Translations under genes and position numbers: made by a program
Shown here: positions 15,284 through 24,068 of the stretch, one piece after another
How the letters are laid out: the number at the start of each line of letters is the position of its first letter
How positions within the stretch are numbered: the stretch's first letter is position 1
Virus record (IMG/VR): IMGVR_UViG_3300023254_000002
Location: 1 to 40,887 of that record
Strand: one strand, 5' to 3'
Origin: a virus
DNA length: 40,887 bases
The notes under the pieces: model-generated
What the model was told of the DNA's origin: nothing
What the model saw: the letters and a program-made list of their open reading frames with translations, nothing else
Databases searched by the model: none

Positions 15284-17007
15284 AATCTTTCACCCTCAAT
15301 CAATTTAACTTGTCCTGAATTTACCATTTTTCTAATCTGCATCATATTATAACCTTTCATTTTAAGATAAGCTAAACTCGTTGTGCCCTTGACACCTTTT
15401 TCAACATTTGAACCAATAAGAAGTTTCCTATACATTAAATCGTTTATACCCTGTGATACCGCATCTACGATGTCGTCAAATTTTCCTAGTGGGAAGGTTC
15501 CGAATTGCGCTAGTAGTTCAGAGCCCCAGTCAAATAAAGAAGGATGTGGTAAATACACATTACCTGATTCAATAGGTGGGCTTATTGCCACTACCCTAGA
15601 TTCTTTAGTATTCCCGCTAGTTCCTGCTTGTTTTATGGGAATGATGCCCGTCATTTTTCTGCTTAAAATCTGAATAACTGCCGCGCCATTTGCCTTTTCT
15701 TCGATTAAATGCCTTTTTATCTTTGGGTATAATTTATTGAACACTTCTATAGATTGTATTGTTTCAATAATATTCATTTGTTTATTTACACAATCAAGTA
15801 TAAATATGTTTGATTCTTTTCTAGCCATTACCACACCTGCTACTTTATCAGAAGTAGTTGTATCTTTGAAACTACAATCCCAGGATTGAATTATTTCGTC
15901 AAAGTCTTCTGGTAGTTTTATTGCTTTTGTATATCCGATTTCACCATTTTCATTTGTAGTTTTAATCATAGGTAGTGTATTATTGGTATTTGGTTGCCAA
16001 TATCGCCACCAATAATTTTTAACCAGATTACCTTCTTCGGCAGTAGGTTTCCCCTGAAACAGAGCATACCATGACCGCATACCTTCTTCTTTTATGAATA
16101 CTTTTTTAAATTTTTGCATCCATTTTGTATCTTTACCGATTTCAGGAAAAAGGGATTCACCCTTTTTTCTACCTAAGATATCATTATCCTCGGCTTCCAT
16201 TGGAATATTTACAACCGTTACTCCACTTTCACTAGCGGCTATTTGTGCGGCTAAATCCTCATGGTGCCATCTAGTCATGATGACAATAAGTTTACCTTTT
16301 GCACTAAGTCTAGTTTTGATTGAATTTAAATACTCATCCCAAATTTTATCTCTTCTAACTTGACTTTCTGCTTCTGAACGGTTCTTAACAGGGTCATCAA
16401 TGACTATAAGGTCCGCAGGGTTTCCTGTTATCCCCGCAAGAATACCTCTAGATATCATACTTCCTTTGTGCTTATCTACTTCGAATTCTTGATCTGTATT
16501 TCTGGTGGGGCTTAATCTAATTCCAAATAGTTCTTCTCCAAACTCTTCTATCTTTTGTCGATTTCTCCTCCCAAACCTTTTTGAAAGGCTGTCCCCATAA
16601 GAAACTTCAATCACTTTTCTTGTTGGATATTTTCCTAAGTAAAAAGCTGGTAGAGTTTCAGTAATCATAGTACTCTTACCATTTTGAGGTGGAATTGACA
16701 ATATAAGGATATCAGATATTTCCCCAGAAGCCGAGATAAGTTTGTCGGTCAATAGTTTATCCACTAAATCACAAATGTAAATACAGTGTTTTCCTGGATA
16801 CCAAATTAATGCTTTTTTTTCTTTTGGGTTTAAGTTTTTATGATTAGTTAGTAGCTCTCTGTTATGAACATAGTAGACATACTTTAAATAGCTACCAGTT
16901 TTTTCATTTAGTAGATAATCCTCATATAACATATTTGCTACTTTTTTTTCTTGTAAACTCAAAGTATCATATTTTTTTAGTATTAATTCAATATCTTTTT
17001 TAGTCAT
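15280..17007 (-). CDS. terL: terminase large subunit
   Basis: Packaging motor ATPase and nuclease, about 575 aa. ATPase motifs: LSIPPQNGKSTMI (Walker A, near residue 105), IVIDDPVKN (Walker B), IVIMTRWHHED (coupling motif). Nuclease motifs: IIQSWDCSF, HLIEEKANG and FDDIVDAVSQ. ATG 17007 has only a weak Shine-Dalgarno and may be reached by coupling from the RHH gene; a TTG at 17016 is the alternative. The stop overlaps the dehydrogenase start (ATGA). Together with the portal this defines the packaging module; no clear small terminase was recognised, though one of the small upstream genes may serve. Confidence 0.95.
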   Translation of the reverse strand: MTKKDIELILKKYDTLSLQEKKVANMLYEDYLLNEKTGSYLKYVYYVHNRELLTNHKNLNPKEKKALIWYPGKHCIYICDLVDKLLTDKLISASGEISDILILSIPPQNGKSTMITETLPAFYLGKYPTRKVIEVSYGDSLSKRFGRRNRQKIEEFGEELFGIRLSPTRNTDQEFEVDKHKGSMISRGILAGITGNPADLIVIDDPVKNRSEAESQVRRDKIWDEYLNSIKTRLSAKGKLIVIMTRWHHEDLAAQIAASESGVTVVNIPMEAEDNDILGRKKGESLFPEIGKDTKWMQKFKKVFIKEEGMRSWYALFQGKPTAEEGNLVKNYWWRYWQPNTNNTLPMIKTTNENGEIGYTKAIKLPEDFDEIIQSWDCSFKDTTTSDKVAGVVMARKESNIFILDCVNKQMNIIETIQSIEVFNKLYPKIKRHLIEEKANGAAVIQILSRKMTGIIPIKQAGTSGNTKESRVVAISPPIESGNVYLPHPSLFDWGSELLAQFGTFPLGKFDDIVDAVSQGINDLMYRKLLIGSNVEKGVKGTTSLAYLKMKGYNMMQIRKMVNSGQVKLIEGERL

Positions 17008-17017
17008 ATCACACAAC

Positions 17018-17254
17018 TCAATCCAATTTATTTATCATTTCCTTCAAGAATGGTATTAGCCCTTTTCTAGTACTGTTATTAACCAATTGATCGTTTGTCA
17101 TATCTTTTAGAAGCGCATGTCTAATTCTTACAGCCTGACGGATATACTCCGCGCGATCACCAGACTCGATCTCGTCAAAAAGTTTTCTGTAATTTTCAGT
17201 TATTCTGAATTGCACTATGTTTCTATCTGGATTGGTTTTATTGTTGCCCTTCAC
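17018..17254 (-). CDS. ribbon-helix-helix-like small protein upstream of terminase
   Basis: 78-aa protein with a ribbon-helix-helix look: VQFRITENYRKLFDEI, then DRAEYIRQAVRIRHALLK. Starts at GTG 17254 behind GGAGG with 9 bases spacing. Overlaps the upstream gene by 17 bases and ends 10 bases before the terminase start. It could be a DNA-binding regulator or a small terminase analogue; its position directly before the large terminase makes the second idea worth keeping. Confidence 0.7.
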   Translation of the reverse strand: MKGNNKTNPDRNIVQFRITENYRKLFDEIESGDRAEYIRQAVRIRHALLKDMTNDQLVNNSTRKGLIPFLKEMINKLD

Positions 17255-17600
17255 TAAAAAATTCCTCCAATTTCTCTACATATTTTTCTTTTGAGGTTCC
17301 ATTTTTGTATGGAATATGGTACACCTCACCAATTGATTTTAGAACAGACAAGTCTATAGTGTTCCAATCGCTAATGGCTATACCTAAAACATTATCAGGT
17401 ATTGATGATATTAGAACATACAAACCATTTTTTAGATAACCTATTTTTCTTAAATTACCACCATGAAATCTAGGATTTAGGCAAAGCCCCTTATATGAAT
17501 AATATGTAAGTTCATGGTCTATGAATTCAAAGGTTGTATTTTTATAGTCGAATCCAAGTACATTTCCTAAAAATTGTTTAAATTCAATTTTGTCTTTCAT
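17238..17600 (-). CDS. hypothetical protein, 120 aa
   Basis: Unrecognised protein with a beta-rich middle (LTYYSYKGLCLNPRF, LRKIGYLKNGLYVLISS) and a helical acidic C-terminus. I start at ATG 17600, one base after the stop of the zinc-ribbon gene, so translation is probably by re-initiation; no good Shine-Dalgarno is visible. A longer frame from GTG 17708 would overlap the upstream gene by 107 bases and lacks a binding site, so I reject that start. Confidence 0.7.
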   Translation of the reverse strand: MKDKIEFKQFLGNVLGFDYKNTTFEFIDHELTYYSYKGLCLNPRFHGGNLRKIGYLKNGLYVLISSIPDNVLGIAISDWNTIDLSVLKSIGEVYHIPYKNGTSKEKYVEKLEEFFSEGQQ

Positions 17601-17601
17601 C

Positions 17602-17958
17602 TTATTTGTCGGGTATAAATAACACCCTATCCTTTCCAATTTTAGTTTTTTGTGCTTCCGATAGTGATCTAAAAGTATGCCCTGAGGAATCGATATCAAG
17701 ACCTTCACTTAAGTACTCAGCATAAGACCTGGGATTAACTGTGTAAGTACCACATACATCACAATAAGCTAATTTTTCATTTGGTCTTTTTGAATGTGTC
17801 CATAGACCTAGCCTTTCACACCCAGAACATACTGGGAGTTTAACGAAAGGAAACCTATTTTCAATGAGACACATTCGTTTTACTTTTTCAGAGGTTAATA
17901 TGTGTTTTAAATGTGGACTATCTTTCATTACTTTTAGTAAAATATTATTTTTTGTCAT
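17602..17958 (-). CDS. zinc-ribbon-like hypothetical protein, 118 aa
   Basis: Protein with two cysteine pairs, CSGC and CDVC, about 20 residues apart (residues about 44-69), forming a likely zinc ribbon. The remainder is basic, with YAEYLSEGLDIDSSGHTF after the ribbon. AAGGAAAC precedes ATG 17958, whose bases overlap the stop of the upstream membrane-protein gene (ATGA). Role unknown; position between NeuA and terminase suggests a packaging or regulatory accessory protein. Confidence 0.72.
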   Translation of the reverse strand: MTKNNILLKVMKDSPHLKHILTSEKVKRMCLIENRFPFVKLPVCSGCERLGLWTHSKRPNEKLAYCDVCGTYTVNPRSYAEYLSEGLDIDSSGHTFRSLSEAQKTKIGKDRVLFIPDK

Positions 17959-18161
17959 GACCGTTTCCTTCTTGTGTAAAACCCATTTGAATCTTTGTAT
18001 TCTTCGAGCCTATCATTTTCTCTGTTTTTTTCGAGATTAGCTAGTCTTAAATTAATATTTGCTAAGAAGTTACGTATAACATATAAAAGATAAAATATAC
18101 CAACCCAGTTAAGTACCAGGGCTATTACGATAAATATTATTACTAAATTAATTTTTACCAC
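17955..18161 (-). CDS. small single-pass membrane protein, about 68 aa
   Basis: N-terminal hydrophobic segment (LVIIFIVIALVLNWVGIFYL) followed by a charged coiled-coil-like tail ending in RRKRS, so one membrane segment with a basic cytoplasmic tail is likely. No ATG is available: GTG 18161 lies within the Shine-Dalgarno GGGGTGG, and an in-frame ATT follows at about 5 bases. Overlaps the end of neuA by 14 bases. The shape recalls Rz/i-spanin or holin-accessory proteins but there is no direct evidence. Confidence 0.65.
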   Translation of the reverse strand: MVKINLVIIFIVIALVLNWVGIFYLLYVIRNFLANINLRLANLEKNRENDRLEEYKDSNGFYTRRKRS

Positions 18162-18756
18162 CCCAATCTAATAATAGTTCAGCCATTTTCCAATCATTTT
18201 CATCATTTATATCAATACATCTATGAAAAGGTAATTCATATTTTAGGTGTTCTTTCGGTAATAAAATACCTTTTCTTATGTTTTCTACAGAAGTAAGTAT
18301 TATAGAACCATCGCGTTGAAAAATATTTTTTGCGCCTAATGTGTCTTCATTTTTGATAAAACTGTATTTACCACTAACAACTGACAACCCATCTTTATGC
18401 AGTTTAATAACACTGTTAATATCTTCTTCATCAATAAGAGGATTCGTTGGTTGTAGCAACATTACGGCTTCAAATGTGTAAGTATTCAAATAATCTAATG
18501 CGTGGTTCACTATGTCACATATAGATGTTTCATCTGAATCTAAATGTTCAGGTCTTTTTATGCGCTTTGTAGTGTATAGGTACAGGTTTAATATTCTTTG
18601 TGAACTTGATGATAATGCCGTTACATCTAGGTTACTCCAATAAGCTATTTCAGCGACAGCTTCTGGTAAAGTCCGCTCTAGCTTATTCATTTTCTTTATG
18701 TTTTTTTTGGGGCATCTTAAGCTTGTCTCTTTTGCAATTATTAAACCCAGAATCAT
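18148..18756 (-). CDS. neuA: NeuA-like CMP-N-acylneuraminate cytidylyltransferase
   Basis: Sugar-activating enzyme of the NeuA/KdsB family (202 aa), which couples CTP and a nonulosonic acid to give a CMP-sugar. IIAKETSLRCPKKN (residues 6-19) replaces the usual ARGGSKRLPGKN loop. Then RPEHLDSDETSICDIVNHAL (69-88), MLLQPTNPLIDEEDI (99-113), QRDGSIIL (147-154, the NGAIY equivalent), LPFHRCIDINDENDW (175-189) and MAELLL. This order and spacing match CMP-sialic acid synthetase; the P-loop is altered, so activity needs proof. ATG 18756 follows GAGGGGGG; GTG 18759 is the alternative. It follows the portal stop immediately, an unusual home for neuA, and is far from neuB and neuC. Confidence 0.85.
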   Translation of the reverse strand: MILGLIIAKETSLRCPKKNIKKMNKLERTLPEAVAEIAYWSNLDVTALSSSSQRILNLYLYTTKRIKRPEHLDSDETSICDIVNHALDYLNTYTFEAVMLLQPTNPLIDEEDINSVIKLHKDGLSVVSGKYSFIKNEDTLGAKNIFQRDGSIILTSVENIRKGILLPKEHLKYELPFHRCIDINDENDWKMAELLLDWGGKN

Positions 18757-18759
18757 CAC

Positions 18760-20586
18760 TCATAAACCCCCCTCATTTTTTATTGAGTTTGCTAAATTCT
18801 GAGCGGGCATTTGATCGAGACTACCTGTTGAGGGCTGTTGGGCGTTTGGTTGAGCACCTATTGGTTGTGAAAACATTTTTTGTGCCTCACTATCATCAAG
18901 AGATAAGCCTAAATAAGTTTTAATGAATTCTCTTAATTCCTGCCAGGTGATTACGGGTTTTGGTTGTCCCTGTTCATCAATAGATTGCATTTGTGATAGT
19001 TTTTCAACCATACTGTATAGGAAGGATGGTGTCTTTGGCATTCCGGCACCTATAGTAATTTCAATATTGTACTCCGGATTTTTTTCTATATCTGTCATTT
19101 CATATTTTGGCATTTCAGAGTCTGGATGGAGTGCCATATATTCACGCGTGAAACCTGCTCCTGCGGGTTTCATTACTCTAACTTTATCTTTTGATAAATC
19201 CACATAATGGTACTCATCCTTTTTGCCAGTACTAAAGTATTTTCCAGTGTGATACTCTTGTGCTAAACACACCATATATTCACAAACATCTTGTATAGTA
19301 TCTTGGAATTGTGTCTGTTTCTGATAAGCGCATTTTATACCCTGTTTTTGATTTATTGAGGCTTCTGTCGCTGTACCACCTTGTGATTGACCAATCATCA
19401 TATCTGAAAACCGAACTACTCTTTGTGATTCGCTCCTGATATAATCTAGTAATCGCCACCATGCATCATTCACCCCACCATAATTTACTGTACGAATAGG
19501 TTCCATGTTTGGTGAGGAATCATAATAAACGGGCGCAAATGAGTCCTCATCAAAACTATCAATGTCTACATTCGTATTACTGTCTACTAATACAGCTGGT
19601 GGTCTAGCCGCAATTTGAATCTTATCATATAAATTATTTATCATTTTTTGGAGTGGTAATAACAACTCACCATCACCAAAACCATACAAGCTACTTTCTT
19701 CTTGATAAACTCCGGTTACAAAATATGGGTATCTATCAAAAACTTTTGAATAATATGATTTTTTTTGTACCTTATTGTTTTTTTGATTATCTTTTCTTGT
19801 ACCAACTTTATGACTGTCGTATAACAGTAATCCGTCATGTGAAAATTCTTCTACTCTTAAAATACCATCTGGTTTTGACCACCTTTGAATCAGTGTCCAG
19901 GCATTCTCAGAGTCAAAAGGAATTTCTCTATCAAATACTTTCCCATCCCAGTATTGATTAACGCCATAATCAATACTGTCGGCTTTTTCTTTACCATAGA
20001 ATTTTTTTGCGGCTTCATATCCCATATTAATTGTTTCATAAATATACTCTGAATTTTCAATAGCCTCTGAATCTAAACTCCCTATTATCGAATCAAAATA
20101 CACTTTATCTATACTGGGTGTTTCAAGTTTGCATAAGCCATATCCACCAAAAGCAGTTTCATCAAAACAAACTTTAAATATACCTATACCAAATTTTATT
20201 CTTCTTCTTTCGTGTGTTTCTTGTTTTTTGTTAAAATGATTTTTCCTTAATGTCCAATCCAAAAATAATTTTACACCTTTTGCATATTCCAAAGATGCAG
20301 GGTCTTCTGCTTTTACTGCTGTTGCAAAATCTTGTTCAAGCATCTCAGCAATTTCCCCTTCGACCGTTGAACATATTATATTCATTTTTGAATTTGGCAT
20401 TTTTGGTCTATCGTCTTGTTTATTTGCATAGTATTTGTCAATCTCAGACCATTTTTCTCTTTCACTATCTAATCGCGAACTCGCAATTTGTATTTCTGAC
20501 ACATACTTATTTATTCGTGTCTTTTCCTCTTCTGTCATGAAATTATCACGTTGTAGTTCTTTACTCGCACGCCATTCGTTGTTCAT
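18760..20586 (-). CDS. portal protein (P22-like podovirus type)
   Basis: 608-aa portal, the dodecameric ring at the packaging vertex. Features: an N-terminal helical segment, PNSKMNIICSTVEGEIAEML, RIKFGIGIFKVCFDE, FDRYPYFVTGVYQE, GDGELLLPLQKMINNLYDKI and AARPPAVLVD, all typical of P22-type portals. The C-terminus is Q/P/N-rich. I start at ATG 20586 with AAAGGA 10 bases upstream; a longer frame adds 12 residues without support. The gene is preceded by a 36-bp palindrome and immediately followed by neuA. Confidence 0.88.
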   Translation of the reverse strand: MNNEWRASKELQRDNFMTEEEKTRINKYVSEIQIASSRLDSEREKWSEIDKYYANKQDDRPKMPNSKMNIICSTVEGEIAEMLEQDFATAVKAEDPASLEYAKGVKLFLDWTLRKNHFNKKQETHERRRIKFGIGIFKVCFDETAFGGYGLCKLETPSIDKVYFDSIIGSLDSEAIENSEYIYETINMGYEAAKKFYGKEKADSIDYGVNQYWDGKVFDREIPFDSENAWTLIQRWSKPDGILRVEEFSHDGLLLYDSHKVGTRKDNQKNNKVQKKSYYSKVFDRYPYFVTGVYQEESSLYGFGDGELLLPLQKMINNLYDKIQIAARPPAVLVDSNTNVDIDSFDEDSFAPVYYDSSPNMEPIRTVNYGGVNDAWWRLLDYIRSESQRVVRFSDMMIGQSQGGTATEASINQKQGIKCAYQKQTQFQDTIQDVCEYMVCLAQEYHTGKYFSTGKKDEYHYVDLSKDKVRVMKPAGAGFTREYMALHPDSEMPKYEMTDIEKNPEYNIEITIGAGMPKTPSFLYSMVEKLSQMQSIDEQGQPKPVITWQELREFIKTYLGLSLDDSEAQKMFSQPIGAQPNAQQPSTGSLDQMPAQNLANSIKNEGGL

Positions 20587-20611
20587 TAAAAAAATTTCCT
20601 TTCTTATCGTG

Positions 20612-20647
20612 TTTCTACACACAGATAAGCTTATCTGTGTGTAGAAA
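20612..20647. other. 36-bp perfect palindrome before the portal gene
   Basis: TTTCTACACACAGATAAG is followed directly by its exact reverse complement, 18 + 18 with no loop. It lies in the 65-base gap between the DUF6745-like gene and portal. No T-run follows, so a simple terminator is unlikely; a dimeric-protein binding site, RNA processing stem or cruciform is possible. Confidence 0.95.
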
Positions 20648-20651
20648 AGAT

Positions 20652-21689
20652 TTAGGACTGTATTACAGGTATAAAATCGGGTCTAAATTTATATAGTGTT
20701 TTCTCAAATGCTTCTTTTACCGTTTTACATGTTGGGTGAACTTGTAGATAATAATCTTTGTAAATTATTTTATCATCTGCTTTTTTTTGTTTCAATATAC
20801 TTTTTAATGTATCTTCTAATTCTTTTTTAAATTCATTTGTTAATCTTGTGGACTCTTGATATGATAAAGTTTTTTTATTCTTATCAATTAGTACTACATC
20901 ACCGTGTCTATAGCAATTTGTGATATGTTTGTATTTTTTATCTTTTTGTAAATACCTATAAACATCATTTATCTCTTGTTTTGATAAATTCAAAGTAACT
21001 TCGGGTGTTGTATTTACAACTTTTATAAATTTTTGGATATCTCCGTTTACATCTCTTAATTCACTTTGTACTAATGTACCCCAATCATTGGAATCTAAAA
21101 CCTTTAAATCCAAATTTTCGATTCCAAACTTAGCCATTAATACCCTTTGTAATTCTTTATTAGTGCATGATAAAACTTCATTTTTTGTTATAGTCTCAGG
21201 GTTAAATATAATTCTATCTTCGCAGGGTATACCATTCCAAAAACAAAATCCGGTTCCATCGCAAAACTCAATCGCGTATGTATCATTATTGTGTAATTGT
21301 TTTGCATTATTCAGCCATAATTTTGTTGGTCTTTGTATACAGATAGCTTGCCTCTCATATAGTACCACTTCACCAAGATTAATTAATAAATCCCAGTTTT
21401 TAGTTTTTTCTTTAACCTCCGGAATAAAATGCGAAAAATAATTGTAGAATGCCATGGCATCGTAGTTATATAATGAAAATGTTATGTCCGGTGATTTACC
21501 AAGATAATCGATTAAACTTTTTCTAGAAGCTAGGATTAAAACTTCAGGCATTTTTAATCCTAGATTGCTGTATACTTGTGAAATTATATTTTCAGCGAAT
21601 TTTTGTGTGTATTGTTCTGTTGATAAACCCAGTTTTATGTATTTATCTCTAACTTTTTCCATCAATTCTGTGTCAACTGTTTCAATCAT
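20652..21689 (-). CDS. DUF6745-like protein
   Basis: 345-aa protein. The central part resembles the DUF6745 family (WDLLINLGEVVLYERQAICI, RPTKLWLNNAKQLHN, EFCDGTGFCFWNGIPC, then IFNPETITKNEVLSCTNKEL and LMAKFGIENL). Function of the family is not known to me; the GTGFCFWNG type motif recurs in many phage and actinobacterial proteins. It stands between a TTG-started small gene and the portal gene. AAAGGCGG lies upstream of ATG 21689. Confidence 0.65.
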   Translation of the reverse strand: MIETVDTELMEKVRDKYIKLGLSTEQYTQKFAENIISQVYSNLGLKMPEVLILASRKSLIDYLGKSPDITFSLYNYDAMAFYNYFSHFIPEVKEKTKNWDLLINLGEVVLYERQAICIQRPTKLWLNNAKQLHNNDTYAIEFCDGTGFCFWNGIPCEDRIIFNPETITKNEVLSCTNKELQRVLMAKFGIENLDLKVLDSNDWGTLVQSELRDVNGDIQKFIKVVNTTPEVTLNLSKQEINDVYRYLQKDKKYKHITNCYRHGDVVLIDKNKKTLSYQESTRLTNEFKKELEDTLKSILKQKKADDKIIYKDYYLQVHPTCKTVKEAFEKTLYKFRPDFIPVIQS

Positions 21690-21707
21690 CGATTAGCCGC
21701 CGCCTTT

Positions 21708-21974
21708 CTAATCTACTACTTTTCTGTTTTCTCTACTTAAAGGATTGTATTCTTCTTGAATATATACTTCAAATTCGGTTTTAGCCGGTAACAAGACTAC
21801 ACCATGTTCTTGATGGTCTAACTCAATCTCTTCTTTTGTACTTAAAATCCTTTTTCCGTTTTTATCTTCGAATAACTCAGCTTGTGCGTCTGTGCATAGG
21901 ATAGAGTGGTGGTGCCCTGTGATTTCACCTAATGCCAAAGTAATAATACCGTTTTTGTTTTCAATCTTTTTCAA
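21708..21974 (-). CDS. small beta-rich protein, TTG start, partner of the DUF6745-like gene
   Basis: 88-aa protein with EITGHHHSI near residue 20, a likely metal-type histidine cluster, and EHGVVLLPAKTEFEVYIQEEY toward the end. The start codon is TTG at 21974 behind GGAG with 9 bases spacing; no ATG fits. It overlaps the end of the RHH-like gene by 14 bases. From memory, small proteins with this HHH/EHG pattern accompany DUF6745 proteins in other phages; role unknown. Confidence 0.7.
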   Translation of the reverse strand: MKKIENKNGIITLALGEITGHHHSILCTDAQAELFEDKNGKRILSTKEEIELDHQEHGVVLLPAKTEFEVYIQEEYNPLSRENRKVVD

Positions 21975-22116
21975 TTAATACATCTCCATTCATTATTTTT
22001 TTTATTAAAAAGCATAAACTAGAAGAATAAGATAAGCCAGAATTTTTAGCAAAATTGTTAATGTAAGCATCTACGTCGTTCTTTACTGAGACATTATGGG
22101 TAACCGTTTTGCGCAT
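21961..22116 (-). CDS. small ribbon-helix-helix-like protein, 51 aa
   Basis: Short gene with AAAGGA about 10 bases before ATG 22116. The product begins KTVTHNVSVKNDVDAYINNF and ends in a helix (SSSLCFLIKKIMNGDV), the beta-strand plus two-helix layout of ribbon-helix-helix DNA-binding proteins. It is the first gene after the promoter at 22154-22183 and could autoregulate that operon. Overlaps the next gene by 14 bases. Confidence 0.6.
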   Translation of the reverse strand: MRKTVTHNVSVKNDVDAYINNFAKNSGLSYSSSLCFLIKKIMNGDVLIEKD

Positions 22117-22153
22117 TAAATGTTTTTCCTTTCCTTTTTTTTATCGTAACTTT

Positions 22154-22183
22154 ATATTACTACAAAATACTACTCATTGTCAA
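22154..22183 (-). promoter_or_regulatory. promoter for the portal-NeuA-terminase operon
   Basis: On the minus strand TTGACA (22178-22183) and TAATAT (22154-22159) are separated by 18 bases. The -35 box lies within the last codons of the upstream ejection-protein gene. Confidence 0.65.
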
Positions 22184-24068
22184 CAGTTTTTAAAAATTTT
22201 TCTTTTGCCTGTTCTTTGAAAAAATCTAAATAGGTCTGTATTATATAAGCTTTGCTTGAATCATCATCTGTCGTTTTATAAAAAGTGTCATTCAGGGCTG
22301 ATTTATAAGCGGCTTTTTGGCTTTGACCTAATATTTTTTGCCAATCCGAAAATTGTTTATTGTTAGTAATTGTAAATTGTTTCCCTTCGTATGATATTTT
22401 TTTTGAAGGGATATAAGGTAAAACTTTTACATCTGAGGTTGATTTAAATACCCTATTAATTTCTTTTAGTATACCTCTATTATTACTCTTTGTTCTAACG
22501 GAAGGTGAAAATAGTGTTTCTGCTGGGTTCATATCTGATTTAACAATTTCACCTAAAATATTATACCTTTTCGGCATTGTCTCTTTTAACCCTGGTATAT
22601 ATTGAATAACTCTATTATAATATGATTTCAATATGTTATTATCATAAGTTTCTACAAAATCGGGGTCTATTGCCTGTGCTGTTTTTTTAAGTAATGTTGG
22701 TTCCATAATTAAAGTAGATAGTAATAAATTTTCACTTACATTCTTAGTGGTATCATATCCTGATAATGTATTAATTAGTGTCCTAAATAATGATTGTGAA
22801 ATAAATGCATCACCTGAAGCTTCTATGGCGGCTGTTACTTTATTTATGCCTTTTTCATTTTTTGATCGGTCGTAAGCATCTGCCGCCATAGCGAAAAGTG
22901 TGCCAACTGGGTCTGCCCAATTTATTGCGTAATAATTATTTCCAACTTTTAACTGATATTCTCTTTGACCTTGCAATTCTGAAAACTTTTGTTCTTTACT
23001 ACCAATTTTTTTTGGGCTAGGTGTGATAATCCCTTTAGAGGCTAAAACTGTACCTAGTGTTAATATGCCTGTTCCGGATATAAATTTTGAAACACGATCA
23101 ACAAATAATCTTTGATCAAATTTCCCAGTTGTATGAGTCTCTCCCATTTGTGCGACTAATTTCCCTAACACAATCGGTGTGTGGTCTGCAATTTTATTTA
23201 ATATACTTCCTGGGGTTTGCACAAAAGGAAAAAAGGATTCCATCAAAATATTTAGACCTGGAATATCAGCAGTAACTCTTTTTATAGCCCCTGCAGTTTC
23301 TGAAATTTTATTTTTATCCATAAATACTTTATCCAATGCATATCTCATTACTTCAGTTTGTTGCTCCAGAGTTAATTTATTTGTATTTCCCAACTTCATT
23401 AATTCGCTTGCCCTTGCACTCATAGCGGCTTCGAAAAAGGGTATGTCCCCCAACGCTAATCCTTGACGTACTGTTTGATCTAACGTATTCAGCACTTTTG
23501 ATATGGGACTATTACTTCTAAATATCTTTCCAGAACCTTTTATCTCCAGTTGACCTGCTGTAGTAAGAGATAAGTTAACTTTTTCTTTGTAACCTCTAAT
23601 CCAAGTTTTAACACCGTTAATAAAACCTTTTCCATAACTATCCCACTTAGTAAAAGGTGAAAAAGCATAATTCGATTCTTGTTTTGTAACTAATGAAGTT
23701 AATTTATCTATTATCGGGGCTATTGTACTTTCTTCTATACCTGATATGCCGACACTCAGTGCATTTCCAGCGACATTACGTATCATGGTAGCAGGATTTA
23801 ATAGTGTACTAATCCGAATTAGTGCTTTAACTTTTTCTAAGTAAGTCACTTTCTCAAAAGAAGACATTGCAATATTTAATTTCGACAAAGCTATCCTTCC
23901 CTCAATACTACTAGTACCGTGTTCTCTCAAAACAGAAGCTAAATCCCATATTTCTTTTTGTGAAGCCTCATCTAGTGTGCCTACTTTACCTCGTATTTTA
24001 GTCAAAAAAGCTTCTTGTTTTTTTAACTCCGTAGATAGTAATAATTTTATTTCATCACATACACTCAT
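22170..24068 (-). CDS. large ejection-type protein, resembling the C-terminal part of phage polyvalent proteins
   Basis: About 632 aa. Near residue 90 it has LLNPATMIRNVAGNALS, which resembles the NPRTHIRN(L/I)VGN motif of large phage polyvalent proteins; then LDQTVRQGLALGDIPFFEAA and FFPFVQTPGSILNKI, and a hydrophobic stretch near SGTGILTLGTVLASKGI. In podoviruses such proteins sit in the virion and are ejected with DNA. The start ATG 24068 shares bases with the stop of the 886-aa gene (TAATG). That junction cuts between two segments normally contiguous in polyvalent proteins, so the gene is probably one half of a split protein. Confidence 0.68.
   Translation of the reverse strand: MSVCDEIKLLLSTELKKQEAFLTKIRGKVGTLDEASQKEIWDLASVLREHGTSSIEGRIALSKLNIAMSSFEKVTYLEKVKALIRISTLLNPATMIRNVAGNALSVGISGIEESTIAPIIDKLTSLVTKQESNYAFSPFTKWDSYGKGFINGVKTWIRGYKEKVNLSLTTAGQLEIKGSGKIFRSNSPISKVLNTLDQTVRQGLALGDIPFFEAAMSARASELMKLGNTNKLTLEQQTEVMRYALDKVFMDKNKISETAGAIKRVTADIPGLNILMESFFPFVQTPGSILNKIADHTPIVLGKLVAQMGETHTTGKFDQRLFVDRVSKFISGTGILTLGTVLASKGIITPSPKKIGSKEQKFSELQGQREYQLKVGNNYYAINWADPVGTLFAMAADAYDRSKNEKGINKVTAAIEASGDAFISQSLFRTLINTLSGYDTTKNVSENLLLSTLIMEPTLLKKTAQAIDPDFVETYDNNILKSYYNRVIQYIPGLKETMPKRYNILGEIVKSDMNPAETLFSPSVRTKSNNRGILKEINRVFKSTSDVKVLPYIPSKKISYEGKQFTITNNKQFSDWQKILGQSQKAAYKSALNDTFYKTTDDDSSKAYIIQTYLDFFKEQAKEKFLKTVDNE

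Noticed and set aside
17601-17708. Longer start (GTG 17708) for the 120-aa gene.
   Set aside because: It overlaps the zinc-ribbon gene by more than 100 bases in another frame and has no Shine-Dalgarno sequence.
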